DNA from: Streptomyces triticirhizae
GTDB taxonomy: Bacteria; Actinomycetota; Actinomycetes; Streptomycetales; Streptomycetaceae
Assembly: GCF_003696235.1 (NCBI RefSeq)
Contig: NZ_RFFJ01000035.1
Location: 1-38,800, forward strand
Direction: 5' to 3'
DNA: 38,800 nt
The notes under the pieces were generated by a model. The model was not told the DNA's origin. It did no database searches and was given only the letters and a program-made list of their open reading frames with translations. Made by a program: the position numbers and the translations under genes. Within the stretch, counting starts at the first letter, position 1. Each line of letters begins with the position of its first letter. Shown here piece after piece: positions 23,190 to 30,725 of the stretch.

Positions 23190-23240
23190 GGCGCGGGCGG
23201 CGACGGTCCACGGAAGGGGACGACCGTCGCCGCCCGCGCC
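23190..23240. terminator. 19-bp perfect stem terminator
   Basis: Arms 23190-23208 and 23222-23240 are exactly complementary over 19 bases (left arm begins GGCGCGGGCGGCGACG), with a 13-base loop. It lies between the convergent serine hydrolase and alcohol dehydrogenase genes and should stop transcription from both sides. Confidence 0.9.
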
Positions 23241-23288
23241 GGCTCGTGCGCCGGGGTGCTCGCGCGCCCCCGCGCCCCCCGCCGGTGC

Positions 23289-24434
23289 TCAGGCGGGGAC
23301 CAGGTCGGGCTTGAGCAGCACCTTGGTCCAGCCCGGGTCGCGCTTGTCGAAGTGGTCGTACGCCTCCGGCGCCTCGGCCAGCGGCAGCCGGTGGGAGACC
23401 ACGAAGCTCGGGGTCGCCCGGCCGGCGATGATCATGTCGCGCAACTGGCGGTTGTACTGCTTGACGTTGGCCTGGCCGGTGCCCATGCGCAGGCCCTTCT
23501 CGAAGAACCGGCCCATCCTGACCAGGAGTTCGCCGTGCTTGGCGGTCTCGCTCGGCCCGCCGGGGTCGGCCGGGACATAGAGCCCGACCACGCCCAGCGC
23601 CCCGGTGGCGCGCACCGTCTCGATCAGGGTGTTGAGGACGATCGCCGGCTGTTCCTCGCCCTCCTGGACCGTGGCCTGGTAGCCGACCGCGTCGATGCCC
23701 TTGTCGGTTCCCTCGCCACCGGTCTGGTCCTTGATCTGCTCGGCGGCGTCGCCCTTCGAGTAGTCGATCGGGACGGCGCCGATCCGCTCGGCGAGTGCCA
23801 GCCGGTCGGGCTGCCGGTCCACGACGAACACCCGGGAGGCGCCGCGCAGTTGGGCCGAGTAGGCGGCCATCAGGCCGACCGGCCCCGCGCCGAAGACGCA
23901 GACCGACTCGCCGGGGCTGACGCCGGCCAGCTCGGTGGCGTGGTAGCCGGTGGGGAAGATGTCGGCCAGCAGCGCGAAGTCGTCCTCGTGCTGCTCGCCG
24001 CGCGGCAGGGTGAGGCAGTTGAAGTCGGCGAACGGGACCCGCAGGTACTCGGCCTGACCACCCCGGTAGGGCCCCATCGAGACATAGCCGTAGGCGCCGC
24101 CGGCGAAGCCCTGGTTGACCGTGAGGCAGAAGCCGGTCTTGCCGGCGAGGCAGTTCTTGCAGAAGCCGCACCCCACGTTGAACGGGAGGACCACGCGGTC
24201 GCCCTTCCTGATCCGGGCGACGCCGGGGCCGACCTCCTCCACCACGCCCATGTTCTCGTGGCCGAACACGATGCCCGGCTCGGCGCCGGTCCGCCCCTCG
24301 TACATGTGCAGGTCGGACCCGCAGATGGCGGTGGTGGTGATCCGGATGACCACGTCGTTGGGGTCCTCGATCCGCGCGTCGGGAACGTCCTCGACCTTCA
24401 CGGAGTAGGGCTCGTGGTAAACGACCGCCTTCAC
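23289..24434 (-). CDS. fdhA: zinc-dependent alcohol dehydrogenase, glutathione-independent formaldehyde dehydrogenase type
   Basis: Product of 381 residues. Catalytic zinc ligands are Cys38 (TAICGSDLHMYEG) and His59-Glu60 (GHENMGVVEE), and the structural zinc cysteines are in GCGFCKNCLAGKTGFC. The cofactor site is VCVFGAGPVGLMAAYSA with acidic VVDRQPDRL after it, preferring NAD. The insertion between strands, FNCLTLPRGEQHEDDFALL and TGYHATELAGV, matches Pseudomonas-type formaldehyde dehydrogenase, which oxidises aldehyde with tightly bound NAD. The GTG at 24434 is preceded by GGGAGG. A TetR gene lies divergently 187 bp away. The symbol reflects family resemblance; the physiological substrate is unproven. 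Confidence 0.88.
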   Translation of the reverse strand: MKAVVYHEPYSVKVEDVPDARIEDPNDVVIRITTTAICGSDLHMYEGRTGAEPGIVFGHENMGVVEEVGPGVARIRKGDRVVLPFNVGCGFCKNCLAGKTGFCLTVNQGFAGGAYGYVSMGPYRGGQAEYLRVPFADFNCLTLPRGEQHEDDFALLADIFPTGYHATELAGVSPGESVCVFGAGPVGLMAAYSAQLRGASRVFVVDRQPDRLALAERIGAVPIDYSKGDAAEQIKDQTGGEGTDKGIDAVGYQATVQEGEEQPAIVLNTLIETVRATGALGVVGLYVPADPGGPSETAKHGELLVRMGRFFEKGLRMGTGQANVKQYNRQLRDMIIAGRATPSFVVSHRLPLAEAPEAYDHFDKRDPGWTKVLLKPDLVPA

Positions 24435-24455
24435 AGCTACCTCCCGACATGCACG

Positions 24456-24487
24456 GCTCCACCCCTTTTTGGGGGCTTTGCTCCACC
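24456..24487. repeat. direct repeats and hairpin upstream of fdhA
   Basis: GCTCCACC occurs at 24456-24463 and 24480-24487, 24 bp apart, with CCCC-TTTTT-GGGG (24462-24474) between them. The site is 22-53 bp upstream of the fdhA start. It is a candidate operator for the divergent TetR regulator or another repressor, without further support. Confidence 0.4.
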
Positions 24488-24621
24488 GTAGTGTCGCCCG
24501 GATCACCCCGCGAGCCGATCACCGGGCCGGCGGCCCGGCCGGCCGCCTCCCCCGCCACCGGCCAGTTCACCGTCCGGTATCCCTGAGCGCGGTGTCGGAG
24601 GGATGGAGTACGTTCCCCTAC

Positions 24622-25377
24622 ATGGCTCGTCCGGTGAAGTCCGCTCGCACACAGCAGTCCTCGCAGCGGCGGAAGGTGCGTCGTGACCTCGCGGCGGCGG
24701 CGCTGGAGTTGTTCGCGACCAAGGGGTACGAGGCGACCACGGTCGACGAGATCGCGGCGACGGCCGGCGTCGCGCGGCGGACGTTCTTCCGGCACTTCCG
24801 GTCCAAGGAGGAGGCGATCTTCCCGGACCACGACGACACCCTGGAGCGCGTGGAGGCCGTGCTGCTCGACGCCCCCGCCCAGGAGAACCCGATCGACACC
24901 GTCTGCCGGGGGATCAAGGAGGTGATGCGGATGTACGCCGCCTCGCCCTCCCTCTCGGTGGCCCGCTACCGCCTCACCCGCGAGGTGCCGGCCCTGCGGG
25001 AGCGGGAGATCGCCTCGGTCTCGCGGTACGAACGGCTCTTCACCCGTTACCTGTTGGGCCGCTACGACGAGCACTCGCACCTCGGCGACGAGCCGCTGCT
25101 GGCCGAGGTCGCCGCGTCGGCCGTGGTCACCGCGCACAACCACGTGCTGCGCCGCTGGCTGCGCCGGGACGGGCAGGGGGACGTGGAGGCGGCCCTCGAC
25201 CACGCGTTCACCATCGTCCGGCGGGCGTTCGGCGACCTGCCGGCCAGCGCCGGGCAGCGCGCGGGCGCGCCGCGCGCGGTCACCGACGGCGAGGTCCTGG
25301 TCACGGTGGCGCGCACGGACGCCCCGCTGCCCGAGGTGATGCGCGCCATCGAGCGGGCGCTCGACCAGCGGGGCTGA
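24622..25377 (+). CDS. TetR-family regulator
   Basis: Product of 251 residues. Residues ~15-65 form the DNA-binding domain (RDLAAAALELFATKGYEATT then VDEIAATAGVARRTFFRHFR), followed by SKEEAIFPDHDDTLERVEAV and a helical effector domain. From memory, very similar regulators stand beside the crotonyl-CoA carboxylase/reductase cluster of Streptomyces. Here the next gene is the CitE-like lyase that also belongs to that cluster, 81 bp downstream. The ATG has no close Shine-Dalgarno sequence (GGAG is 13 bases away) and TACGTT lies shortly before, so it may be near-leaderless. Confidence 0.9.
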   Translation: MARPVKSARTQQSSQRRKVRRDLAAAALELFATKGYEATTVDEIAATAGVARRTFFRHFRSKEEAIFPDHDDTLERVEAVLLDAPAQENPIDTVCRGIKEVMRMYAASPSLSVARYRLTREVPALREREIASVSRYERLFTRYLLGRYDEHSHLGDEPLLAEVAASAVVTAHNHVLRRWLRRDGQGDVEAALDHAFTIVRRAFGDLPASAGQRAGAPRAVTDGEVLVTVARTDAPLPEVMRAIERALDQRG

Positions 25378-25458
25378 GCCGGCCGCGCGCGGGGCGCGTC
25401 GTATCGTCGACGCGTCAACGGCGGCAGCACCGCCACCCGTTCGCTGGAGGACCCCTCG

Positions 25459-26427
25459 ATGACCGACGCCGCCCCGCCCGTTGTCCGGCCGCGCCGCTCC
25501 TGCCTCGCCGTGCCGGGGAGCAACCCGCGCTTCCTGGAGAAGGCCCAGCGACTCCCCGCCGACATGGTGTTCCTCGACCTGGAGGACGCCTGCGCCCCGG
25601 CCGCCAAGGAGGGGGCGCGCGCCCTGGTGGTGAAGGCGCTCAACGAGGGCGACTGGGGCGACCGGGTGCGCGCGGTGCGGGTCAACGACTGGACGACGCA
25701 CTGGACCTACCGCGATGTGATCACCGTGGTCGAGGGCGCTGGCGACCGGCTGGACTGCCTGCTGCTGCCCAAGACGCAGGACGCCCAACAGGTGGTGGCC
25801 CTCGACCTGTTGCTCACCCAGATCGAGCGGGCGACGGGCCTGCCGGTCGGGCGGATCGGCATCGAGGCCCAGCTGGAGAACGCGCGGGGCCTGCTCAACG
25901 TGGAGGAGATCGCCGCCGCGTCGCCCCGCCTCCAGACGCTGGTCTTCGGCCCCGCCGACCTCATGGCCTCGATCCGGATGCGCACCCTGGCGGTGGGCGA
26001 GCAGCCGCCGGGTTACCCGGCCGACGCCTACCACCACATCCTGATGAGCATCCTGCTGGCCGCCCGCGCCCACGGCCTCCAGGCGATCGACGGGCCCTAC
26101 CTCCAGATCCGCGACGCGGACGGCTTCCGGGCGGCGGCCGGCCGCTCGGCGGCGCTGGGCTTCGACGGGAAGTGGGTGCTCCACCCCGACCAGATCGAGC
26201 TGGCCAACGAGATCTACGCGCCGTCCCAGGAGGACTACGACCACGCGGAGCTGATCCTGGACGCCTACGCCCACGCCACCTCGGCGGCGGGCGGGGCGCG
26301 CGGGGCGGTGATGCTGGGCGAGGAGATGATCGACGAGGCCAGCCGGAAGATGGCGCTGGTGGTGGCGGGGCAGGGCCGCGCCGCCGGGCTGCGGCGCACC
26401 TCGGTCTTCACGCCCCCGGAGGGCTGA
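25459..26427 (+). CDS. HpcH/HpaI aldolase / CitE-like lyase (malyl- or beta-methylmalyl-CoA lyase type)
   Basis: Product of 322 residues. The TIM-barrel markers are RSCLAVPGSNPRFLEKAQ (CoA-binding region), VFLDLEDACAP (acidic pair), VRVNDWTTHWTYRD (Arg and Asn for substrate), GIEAQLENARGLLN (metal Glu), TLVFGPADLMASI (metal Asp) and GKWVLHPDQIELAN. In Streptomyces and Methylobacterium such proteins cleave or form malyl-CoA and beta-methylmalyl-CoA in the ethylmalonyl-CoA pathway. Crotonyl-CoA carboxylase, mutase, MaoC hydratase and acyl-CoA dehydrogenase genes that normally accompany it are not in this window. A GGAGG site precedes the ATG. Confidence 0.85.
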   Translation: MTDAAPPVVRPRRSCLAVPGSNPRFLEKAQRLPADMVFLDLEDACAPAAKEGARALVVKALNEGDWGDRVRAVRVNDWTTHWTYRDVITVVEGAGDRLDCLLLPKTQDAQQVVALDLLLTQIERATGLPVGRIGIEAQLENARGLLNVEEIAAASPRLQTLVFGPADLMASIRMRTLAVGEQPPGYPADAYHHILMSILLAARAHGLQAIDGPYLQIRDADGFRAAAGRSAALGFDGKWVLHPDQIELANEIYAPSQEDYDHAELILDAYAHATSAAGGARGAVMLGEEMIDEASRKMALVVAGQGRAAGLRRTSVFTPPEG

Positions 26428-26703
26428 CCCGGCGGCCGGGCCGGGCGCGGCGGCCGGGCGTCGCGGGTGCGCCCGCCGCACCCCGCGCGTTTCGGCCATA
26501 TCGGGGCCGATCGCGCGACGGCGCGCCGGGCGGCCGATTCTTTGCCGAATGATGGTCCAGCCCCGTGTGCGGGATCATGGGCGAGTTTCGAGGATCTCTC
26601 CGGGACTTTTCGGGAGTTTGGGGGAATTACCAGGAGTTCCCTTGGATTTCCGGTCCGCCGGGGAGCGATCGTCCGAACCCACCCCACACGGAGACGAGAT
26701 CGC

Positions 26704-26792
26704 GTGACGGAGCGGGAGCGGAGCGTCACATCTGGCCGGTTGACCGGCGGCAAGAGGCTTCCCGGGGCGCCGAAGCCCCCGGGACGATCTTG
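26704..26792 (+). ncRNA. candidate structured RNA (three consecutive stem-loops)
   Basis: GTGACG (26704-26709) pairs with CGTCAC (26724-26729). GCCGGT-tg-ACCGGC follows at about 26735-26748. The third element has CAAGA/TCTTG outer arms (26751-26755 and 26788-26792) around TCCCGGGG...CCCCGGGA (26760-26784). Three stems in 90 bases of non-coding sequence could be a small RNA, a terminator for the lyase gene or a relic. The strand is inferred from flanking genes and no promoter is assigned. Confidence 0.25.
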
Positions 26793-26911
26793 GAACGACG
26801 CCCACCCTCCCGGCCTCGCGGACCGCCGGAAAGCGCGTGCGGATTATCCGTTTCATCCGTTCGTCGAACGACGTCCCGAAGCCACCGCGCGCGCCCGATG
26901 AGCCCGCTGGC

Positions 26912-26940
26912 TTGCCGAGTTACCGCCGTGGACCTATAGC
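26912..26940 (+). promoter_or_regulatory. promoter of psd-pssA
   Basis: TTGCCG (26912-26917) and TATAGC (26935-26940) are 17 bases apart. This predicts a transcript start near 26947 and a leader of about 54 bases before psd. Confidence 0.6.
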
Positions 26941-27000
26941 ATCGGGACCAAGCCGCCTCGCCTCTGACGGGCGCGGCACACATCGCTACGAAGGTCTCTC

Positions 27001-27648
27001 ATGCCTCACCGCTCATCCTCTCTGCCCAGCGGCCGGGTACGTCTGGCCCGAGGCGCCTCCGCCTGGCTGTTCCCCACGGTCGCCACCGCGGCCGTCAGCC
27101 TGGTCAAGGCGCGCGGCTCCGCTCGTTGGGCGACGGTGGCCGTGCCGACCACCGCGCTGGCCGCCGGAATGCTGTGGTTCTTCCGTGACCCGGAACGCGA
27201 GATCGGCCAGGGCCGGGTGATCTCCCCGGCGGACGGGGTGGTGCAGTCCATCACCGACTGGCCGGACGGCAGGACGCGGGTGGCGATCTTCATGAGCCCG
27301 CTCAACGTCCACGTCAACCGGGCGCCGGTCTCCGGCACCGTGGCCTCCGTGCAGCACATCCCCGGCGGCTACGTCCCCGCGTTCGACAAGGAGAGCGAGA
27401 ACAACGAGCGCGTCGTGTGGCGCTTCGACAGCGAGCTGGGCGACCTGGAGATGGTGCAGATCGCGGGCGCGGTGGCCCGCCGGATCGTGCCGTACGTCCC
27501 GCAGGGCTGCAAGGTCGAGCAGGGCGAGCGGGTCGGGCTGATCCGTTTCGGCTCCCGCGTCGACGTCTACCTGCCCGAGGGCATCGAGCCGGCCGTCGAG
27601 GTCGGTCAACGCACGACGGCGGGAGTGACTCGTCTTGACCGTGATTGA
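27001..27648 (+). CDS. psd: phosphatidylserine decarboxylase (short, actinobacterial type)
   Basis: Product of 215 residues, a proenzyme that self-cleaves to give a pyruvoyl cofactor and converts phosphatidylserine to phosphatidylethanolamine at the membrane. A hydrophobic N-terminal region (LAAGMLWFFRDPERE) leads to VISPADGVVQSI (Asp of the ADG motif), FMSPLNVHVNRAPVSG (His pair) and the cleavage site in LIRFGSRVDVYLPEG, with Ser185 as the predicted pyruvoyl residue after Gly184. The length fits the psd class found beside pssA in actinobacteria. It has its own promoter upstream and overlaps pssA by 14 bases, so both steps of PE synthesis are made together. Confidence 0.95.
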   Translation: MPHRSSSLPSGRVRLARGASAWLFPTVATAAVSLVKARGSARWATVAVPTTALAAGMLWFFRDPEREIGQGRVISPADGVVQSITDWPDGRTRVAIFMSPLNVHVNRAPVSGTVASVQHIPGGYVPAFDKESENNERVVWRFDSELGDLEMVQIAGAVARRIVPYVPQGCKVEQGERVGLIRFGSRVDVYLPEGIEPAVEVGQRTTAGVTRLDRD

Positions 27649-28492
27649 CCGCAAGTTCACCCGACGATGGGTGGGCGTCGAGGAGGGCGGTGACGCCGAC
27701 GACGACGCCATGTCGTTGTCGATGCGGCTGTCGATAGCGGACACCCTCACCCTGCTGAACGCCACCTGCGGCTTTCTCGCCGTCTACTTCACCACCACCG
27801 GCGTGCTGATCCCGCACCTGACCAACAGCGGGGACGCGGGGGTGGTGCGCAACAACGCGGCCACGGCCGTGCTGTTGATGCTGCTGGCCTCCGTCTTCGA
27901 CCTCTTCGACGGGCTGGTCGCGCGGAAGCTGCGCGCCTCGCCGATGGGCGCGGAGCTGGACAACCTCTCCGATCTGATCAGTTTCGGTCTCGCTCCGGCC
28001 TACTTCGTGCTGGTCTGGGGCATGGTGGTCGGCGACGTTCATGAGCCGCTCTCGGCGCTCGCCGCCACGGTGGTGCTGCTGGCCGTGGTGCTGCGGCTGG
28101 CACGATTCTCCTGTGTGACGATGCCCGACGGCGTCTTCCAGGGGATGCCCAGCCCGTTCGGCGCGCTGACCGTCGTCTCGATCGTCCTGCTGGAACTGCC
28201 GTTCACGCCCACGCTGCTGGCGATCGGCGGGGTGGCCTGGCTGATGGTGAGCCGGGTCGAGTACCCCAAGCCGCGCGGCACCCTGGCCGTCGCGATGCTC
28301 TCCTGGATCGTGCTCAGCATGGCGCTGCTGACCGCGTGGGCCTTCGACGCCCCCGGCGGCCTGCTGATGCTCCAGACCGCCTGCTCGCTCCAGCTGGTGC
28401 TGGGCGCGGTGATCCCGCTCTTCGCCATGTGCCGCCGGGTCTATGCCTTCCGCGACAACCGCCGCGAGGCGCGCGCCGGCGCGCAGCCCTGA
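27635..28492 (+). CDS. pssA: CDP-diacylglycerol-serine O-phosphatidyltransferase
   Basis: Product of 285 residues. The CDP-alcohol phosphatidyltransferase motif D-G-x2-A-R-x8-G-x3-D-x3-D is complete in DGLVARKLRASPMGAELD plus NLSD. About eight membrane segments follow or flank it (LTLLNATCGFLAVYF, ATAVLLMLLASVFDLF, LISFGLAPAYFVLVWGMVV, AATVVLLAVVLRLARF and later helices). It makes phosphatidylserine from CDP-diacylglycerol and serine, the substrate for psd just upstream. Start is TTG at 27635 with GGGAG nine bases before; GTG at 27641 is the alternative. The overlap with psd implies translational coupling. A strong hairpin terminator lies 57 bp after the stop. Confidence 0.95.
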   Translation: MTVIDRKFTRRWVGVEEGGDADDDAMSLSMRLSIADTLTLLNATCGFLAVYFTTTGVLIPHLTNSGDAGVVRNNAATAVLLMLLASVFDLFDGLVARKLRASPMGAELDNLSDLISFGLAPAYFVLVWGMVVGDVHEPLSALAATVVLLAVVLRLARFSCVTMPDGVFQGMPSPFGALTVVSIVLLELPFTPTLLAIGGVAWLMVSRVEYPKPRGTLAVAMLSWIVLSMALLTAWAFDAPGGLLMLQTACSLQLVLGAVIPLFAMCRRVYAFRDNRREARAGAQP

Positions 28493-28548
28493 TGGCCGAC
28501 GCGCCGGGCCCGCCGGGCCGAGAAGCGGCGCGCCCCCGAGTCCTCTCC

Positions 28549-28579
28549 GACAGCCGCCGGGCCGAGCCCGGCGGCTGTC
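28549..28579 (+). terminator. 14-bp perfect stem terminator
   Basis: GACAGCCGCCGGGC (28549-28562), loop CGA, GCCCGGCGGCTGTC (28566-28579). The stem is perfect, has a three-base loop and no U tract, and should end the psd-pssA transcript. Confidence 0.9.
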
Positions 28580-28604
28580 AGTGCTCCGATGCACAATGGG
28601 CCGC

Positions 28605-29261
28605 ATGGAGCTGACCAAGAAGGGCCACGCGTGTGTGCGGCTCACCGAGGGCGGGCGCACGCTGGTGATCGATCCCGGCGCGTTCAGCGAGCCGGACGCG
28701 GCGGTGGGCGCGGACGCGCTGTTGATCACCCACGAGCATCCCGACCACTTCGACGAGGGGCGGCTGCGCACCGCGCTGGAGGCCGATCCCGGGTTGCTCG
28801 TCCACGCCCCGCGCGCCGTCGCCGAGCGGCTGGAGGGGGCGTTCCCCGGCCGGGTGCGGGTGGTCGGGGACGGGGACGCGCTGGAGGTCGCCGGCTTCCC
28901 GGTCGAGGTGCACGGCGAGCTGCACGCCGTGATCCACCCGGACCTGCCGCGCGTGGCCAACGTCGGCTATCTGGTCACGGCCGAGGGCGGCTCCGTCTTC
29001 CACCCAGGCGACGCGTTCACCGTGCCGGGCCGCCCGGTGGACACGCTGCTGCTGCCGCTGGCCGCGCCCTGGAGCAAGTTCTCCGAGGTGGTGGAGTACG
29101 TCCGCGAGCTGGCGCCGCGCCGGGCGTTCGCCGTGCACGACGGGCTGCTCTCCGAGGTCGGCCTCACCGTCTACGGACGGAACATGGGCCCCCAGGGCCC
29201 CGGCGTCGGGCCCACCGAGTACGCGCGGCTGGCCCCGGGCGAGTCCGTCTCCCTCGCGTAG
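28605..29261 (+). CDS. MBL-fold metal-dependent hydrolase (UlaG/YycJ-like)
   Basis: Product of 218 residues. It starts with ELTKKGHACVRLTEGGRTLVIDPG, a form typical of UlaG-like beta-lactamase-fold hydrolases, followed by the zinc motif THEHPDHFDE (His43, His45, Asp47, His48). Further metal residues lie in NVGYLVTAEGGSVFHPGDAF and AFAVHDGLLS. The substrate is unknown. No ribosome site precedes ATG 28605. CACAAT eight bases before it resembles a -10 box, so the mRNA may be leaderless. An in-frame ATG at 28596 would add three residues. The gene begins 26 bp after the pssA terminator and is probably transcribed on its own. Confidence 0.88.
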   Translation: MELTKKGHACVRLTEGGRTLVIDPGAFSEPDAAVGADALLITHEHPDHFDEGRLRTALEADPGLLVHAPRAVAERLEGAFPGRVRVVGDGDALEVAGFPVEVHGELHAVIHPDLPRVANVGYLVTAEGGSVFHPGDAFTVPGRPVDTLLLPLAAPWSKFSEVVEYVRELAPRRAFAVHDGLLSEVGLTVYGRNMGPQGPGVGPTEYARLAPGESVSLA

Positions 29262-29352
29262 CCTCCGCCCAAGTCCCGGCCGGCGCCGCCTCGTTCGTTC
29301 CGCCCCGTTCACCAGTCCCGTCCGTCCCGTACCGATCTCCGAGAGAGCCGTC

Positions 29353-30141
29353 ATGCGCATCGCCACCTGGAACGTCAACTCGATCACCGTGCGGCTGGAG
29401 CGGCTGCTCGCCTGGCTGGAGCGGAGCCAGACCGATGTGCTGTGCCTCCAGGAGCTGAAGTGCGACGCCACCGCCTTCCCGGCGGAGCCGCTGCGCGCGG
29501 CCGGCTACGAGGCGGCGGTGCACGCCGACGGCCGGTGGAACGGGGTGGCGGTGCTCTCCCGGGTCGGGCTGACCGACGTGGCCCAGGGCCTGACCGGCGG
29601 GCCGGCGTTCAACGGCTCGGCCGAGCCGCGCGCGGTCGCGGCCAGTTGCGGCGGGGTGCGCGTCTGGTCGGTCTATGTGCCCAACGGGCGCGAGGTGGGC
29701 CATCCGCACTTCGCCTACAAGCTGGCCTGGTTCTCGGCGTTGCGGGAGACGGTCGCCAAGGACGCGGCGGGCCCGGTGCCGTTCGCGGTGCTCGGCGACT
29801 TCAACGTGGCGCCGACGGACCACGACGTGTGGGACATCGGGGAGTTCGAGGGCGCCACCCATGTCACGGAGGCGGAGCGCACCGCGCTCGCCGAGCTGCG
29901 GAGCACGGGGCTGACCGACGTGGTGCCGCGCCCGTTGAAGTACGAGCGGCCCTTCACCTACTGGGACTACCGCCAGCTGTGCTTCCCGAAGAACCGGGGG
30001 ATGCGGATCGATCTGGTCTACGGGAACGCGCCGTTCGCGGCCGCCGTCTCGGACGCCTATGTGGACCGGGAGGAGCGGAAGGGCAAGGGCGCCTCGGACC
30101 ACGCGCCGGTGGTGGTGGACCTGGCGCTGGACGCTGACTGA
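29353..30141 (+). CDS. xth: exodeoxyribonuclease III
   Basis: Product of 262 residues of the ExoIII/AP endonuclease family, which cuts 5' to abasic sites and trims 3' ends in base-excision repair. Key motifs are RIATWNVNSI, CLQELKCD (metal Glu), GVAVLSRV, VYVPNGREVGHPHFAYKLAW, VLGDFNVAPTDHDVWD (Asp and Asn), FTYWDYRQLCFPKNRGMRID and the final SDHAPVVVDL with the catalytic His. Spacing is that of bacterial Xth. GAGAGAG lies eight bases before the ATG. It is a single gene in tandem with the MBL hydrolase, and no LexA box is seen upstream. Confidence 0.95.
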   Translation: MRIATWNVNSITVRLERLLAWLERSQTDVLCLQELKCDATAFPAEPLRAAGYEAAVHADGRWNGVAVLSRVGLTDVAQGLTGGPAFNGSAEPRAVAASCGGVRVWSVYVPNGREVGHPHFAYKLAWFSALRETVAKDAAGPVPFAVLGDFNVAPTDHDVWDIGEFEGATHVTEAERTALAELRSTGLTDVVPRPLKYERPFTYWDYRQLCFPKNRGMRIDLVYGNAPFAAAVSDAYVDREERKGKGASDHAPVVVDLALDAD

Positions 30142-30250
30142 TCGCGCGGGAGGCGTCAAGTGGCCGTCGAAGGGTGGTGGTTGTGCCGTCGGCTGGCGTG
30201 AACCGCGCGCCGATGCCGCCCTTCGGTGTCCGGAGTGCGACCCTTGGGTC

Positions 30251-30673
30251 ATGAACATCCCTTTCCTGGACAACTGGCGTAGGCGGCCGACCACCGCGAC
30301 CGACGCCTGGTCGGACACCGAAGGGGTGGCGGAGCTGCTCGCGGAGTGCGAGCTGCTGCGGGACCGGGCGCTGCGGGCGGGGCTCGTCCTGGCCGACACC
30401 CCGGTCTCACTGGAGGCGCTCGACCAGCTGAAGCCGCGCTGGCGGGACGACCCCGAGGAGTTGCCGTGGCTGGCTAACGACGCGGGTCTGTACCTCGGCA
30501 CGGTGATCGTGCGGTGCGTGCCGGGGGCCCGTTGGGGCCCGGGTCCCGACGGGCGCCCGGTGGTGGAGATGGCCTCGGGCCGGCGGGTCGACGTGGTGGA
30601 GGTGGGCCGGGAGTGGGCGGAGGCCGGCTCCCCCGAGCTGTCGCAGGTCTACGCCGAGGTGGCCGAGAACTGA
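30251..30673 (+). CDS. DUF6278-family protein
   Basis: Product of 140 residues, unknown function, soluble. Segments MNIPFLDNWRRR, LAECELLRDRALRAG, VSLEALDQLKPRW, GLYLGTVIVRCVPGARW and SGRRVDVVEVGREWAEAG are those I associate with this streptomycete family. There are no catalytic-looking residues. The ATG follows the peculiar run CGACCCTTGGGTC with only a weak GGAG at 15 bases. It is convergent with the GntR gene, and the 52-bp spacer contains ACGGCGG/CCGCCGT arms that could end transcription. Confidence 0.8.
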   Translation: MNIPFLDNWRRRPTTATDAWSDTEGVAELLAECELLRDRALRAGLVLADTPVSLEALDQLKPRWRDDPEELPWLANDAGLYLGTVIVRCVPGARWGPGPDGRPVVEMASGRRVDVVEVGREWAEAGSPELSQVYAEVAEN

Positions 30674-30725
30674 CGGCGGCGGCGCGGCGACGCGCGTGCG
30701 GGCCCGCCGTGGCCGCCCGTGGGCC

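Larger units (their letters stand above)
26428..27000. other. 573-bp gap with low GC and no convincing gene
   Basis: Open frames here have poor codon bias, and none has both a ribosome site and a family signature. About 26570-26660 drops to roughly half GC, with repeated CGGGACTTTT/CGGGAGTTTG-like runs. Several hairpins follow at 26704-26792, and a promoter for psd lies at 26912-26940. In S. coelicolor, as I recall, genes for a MaoC hydratase and an acyl-CoA dehydrogenase occupy this position. Confidence 0.5.

Noticed and set aside
23041..26499. Minus-strand open frame of about 1,150 codons across the alcohol dehydrogenase, TetR and lyase genes
   Set aside because: It is out of frame with or antisense to three clear genes and lacks any conserved motif.
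26870..26880. LexA-like GTTCG-t-CGAAC dyad upstream of psd
   Set aside because: The half-sites are in the opposite order to the SOS box (CGAAC-N4-GTTCG), so it is not a LexA operator.
26565..26939. Plus-strand ORF of 124 codons in the psd gap
   Set aside because: Third-position G/C bias is weak, there is no ribosome site or family match, and it crosses the hairpins and the psd promoter.
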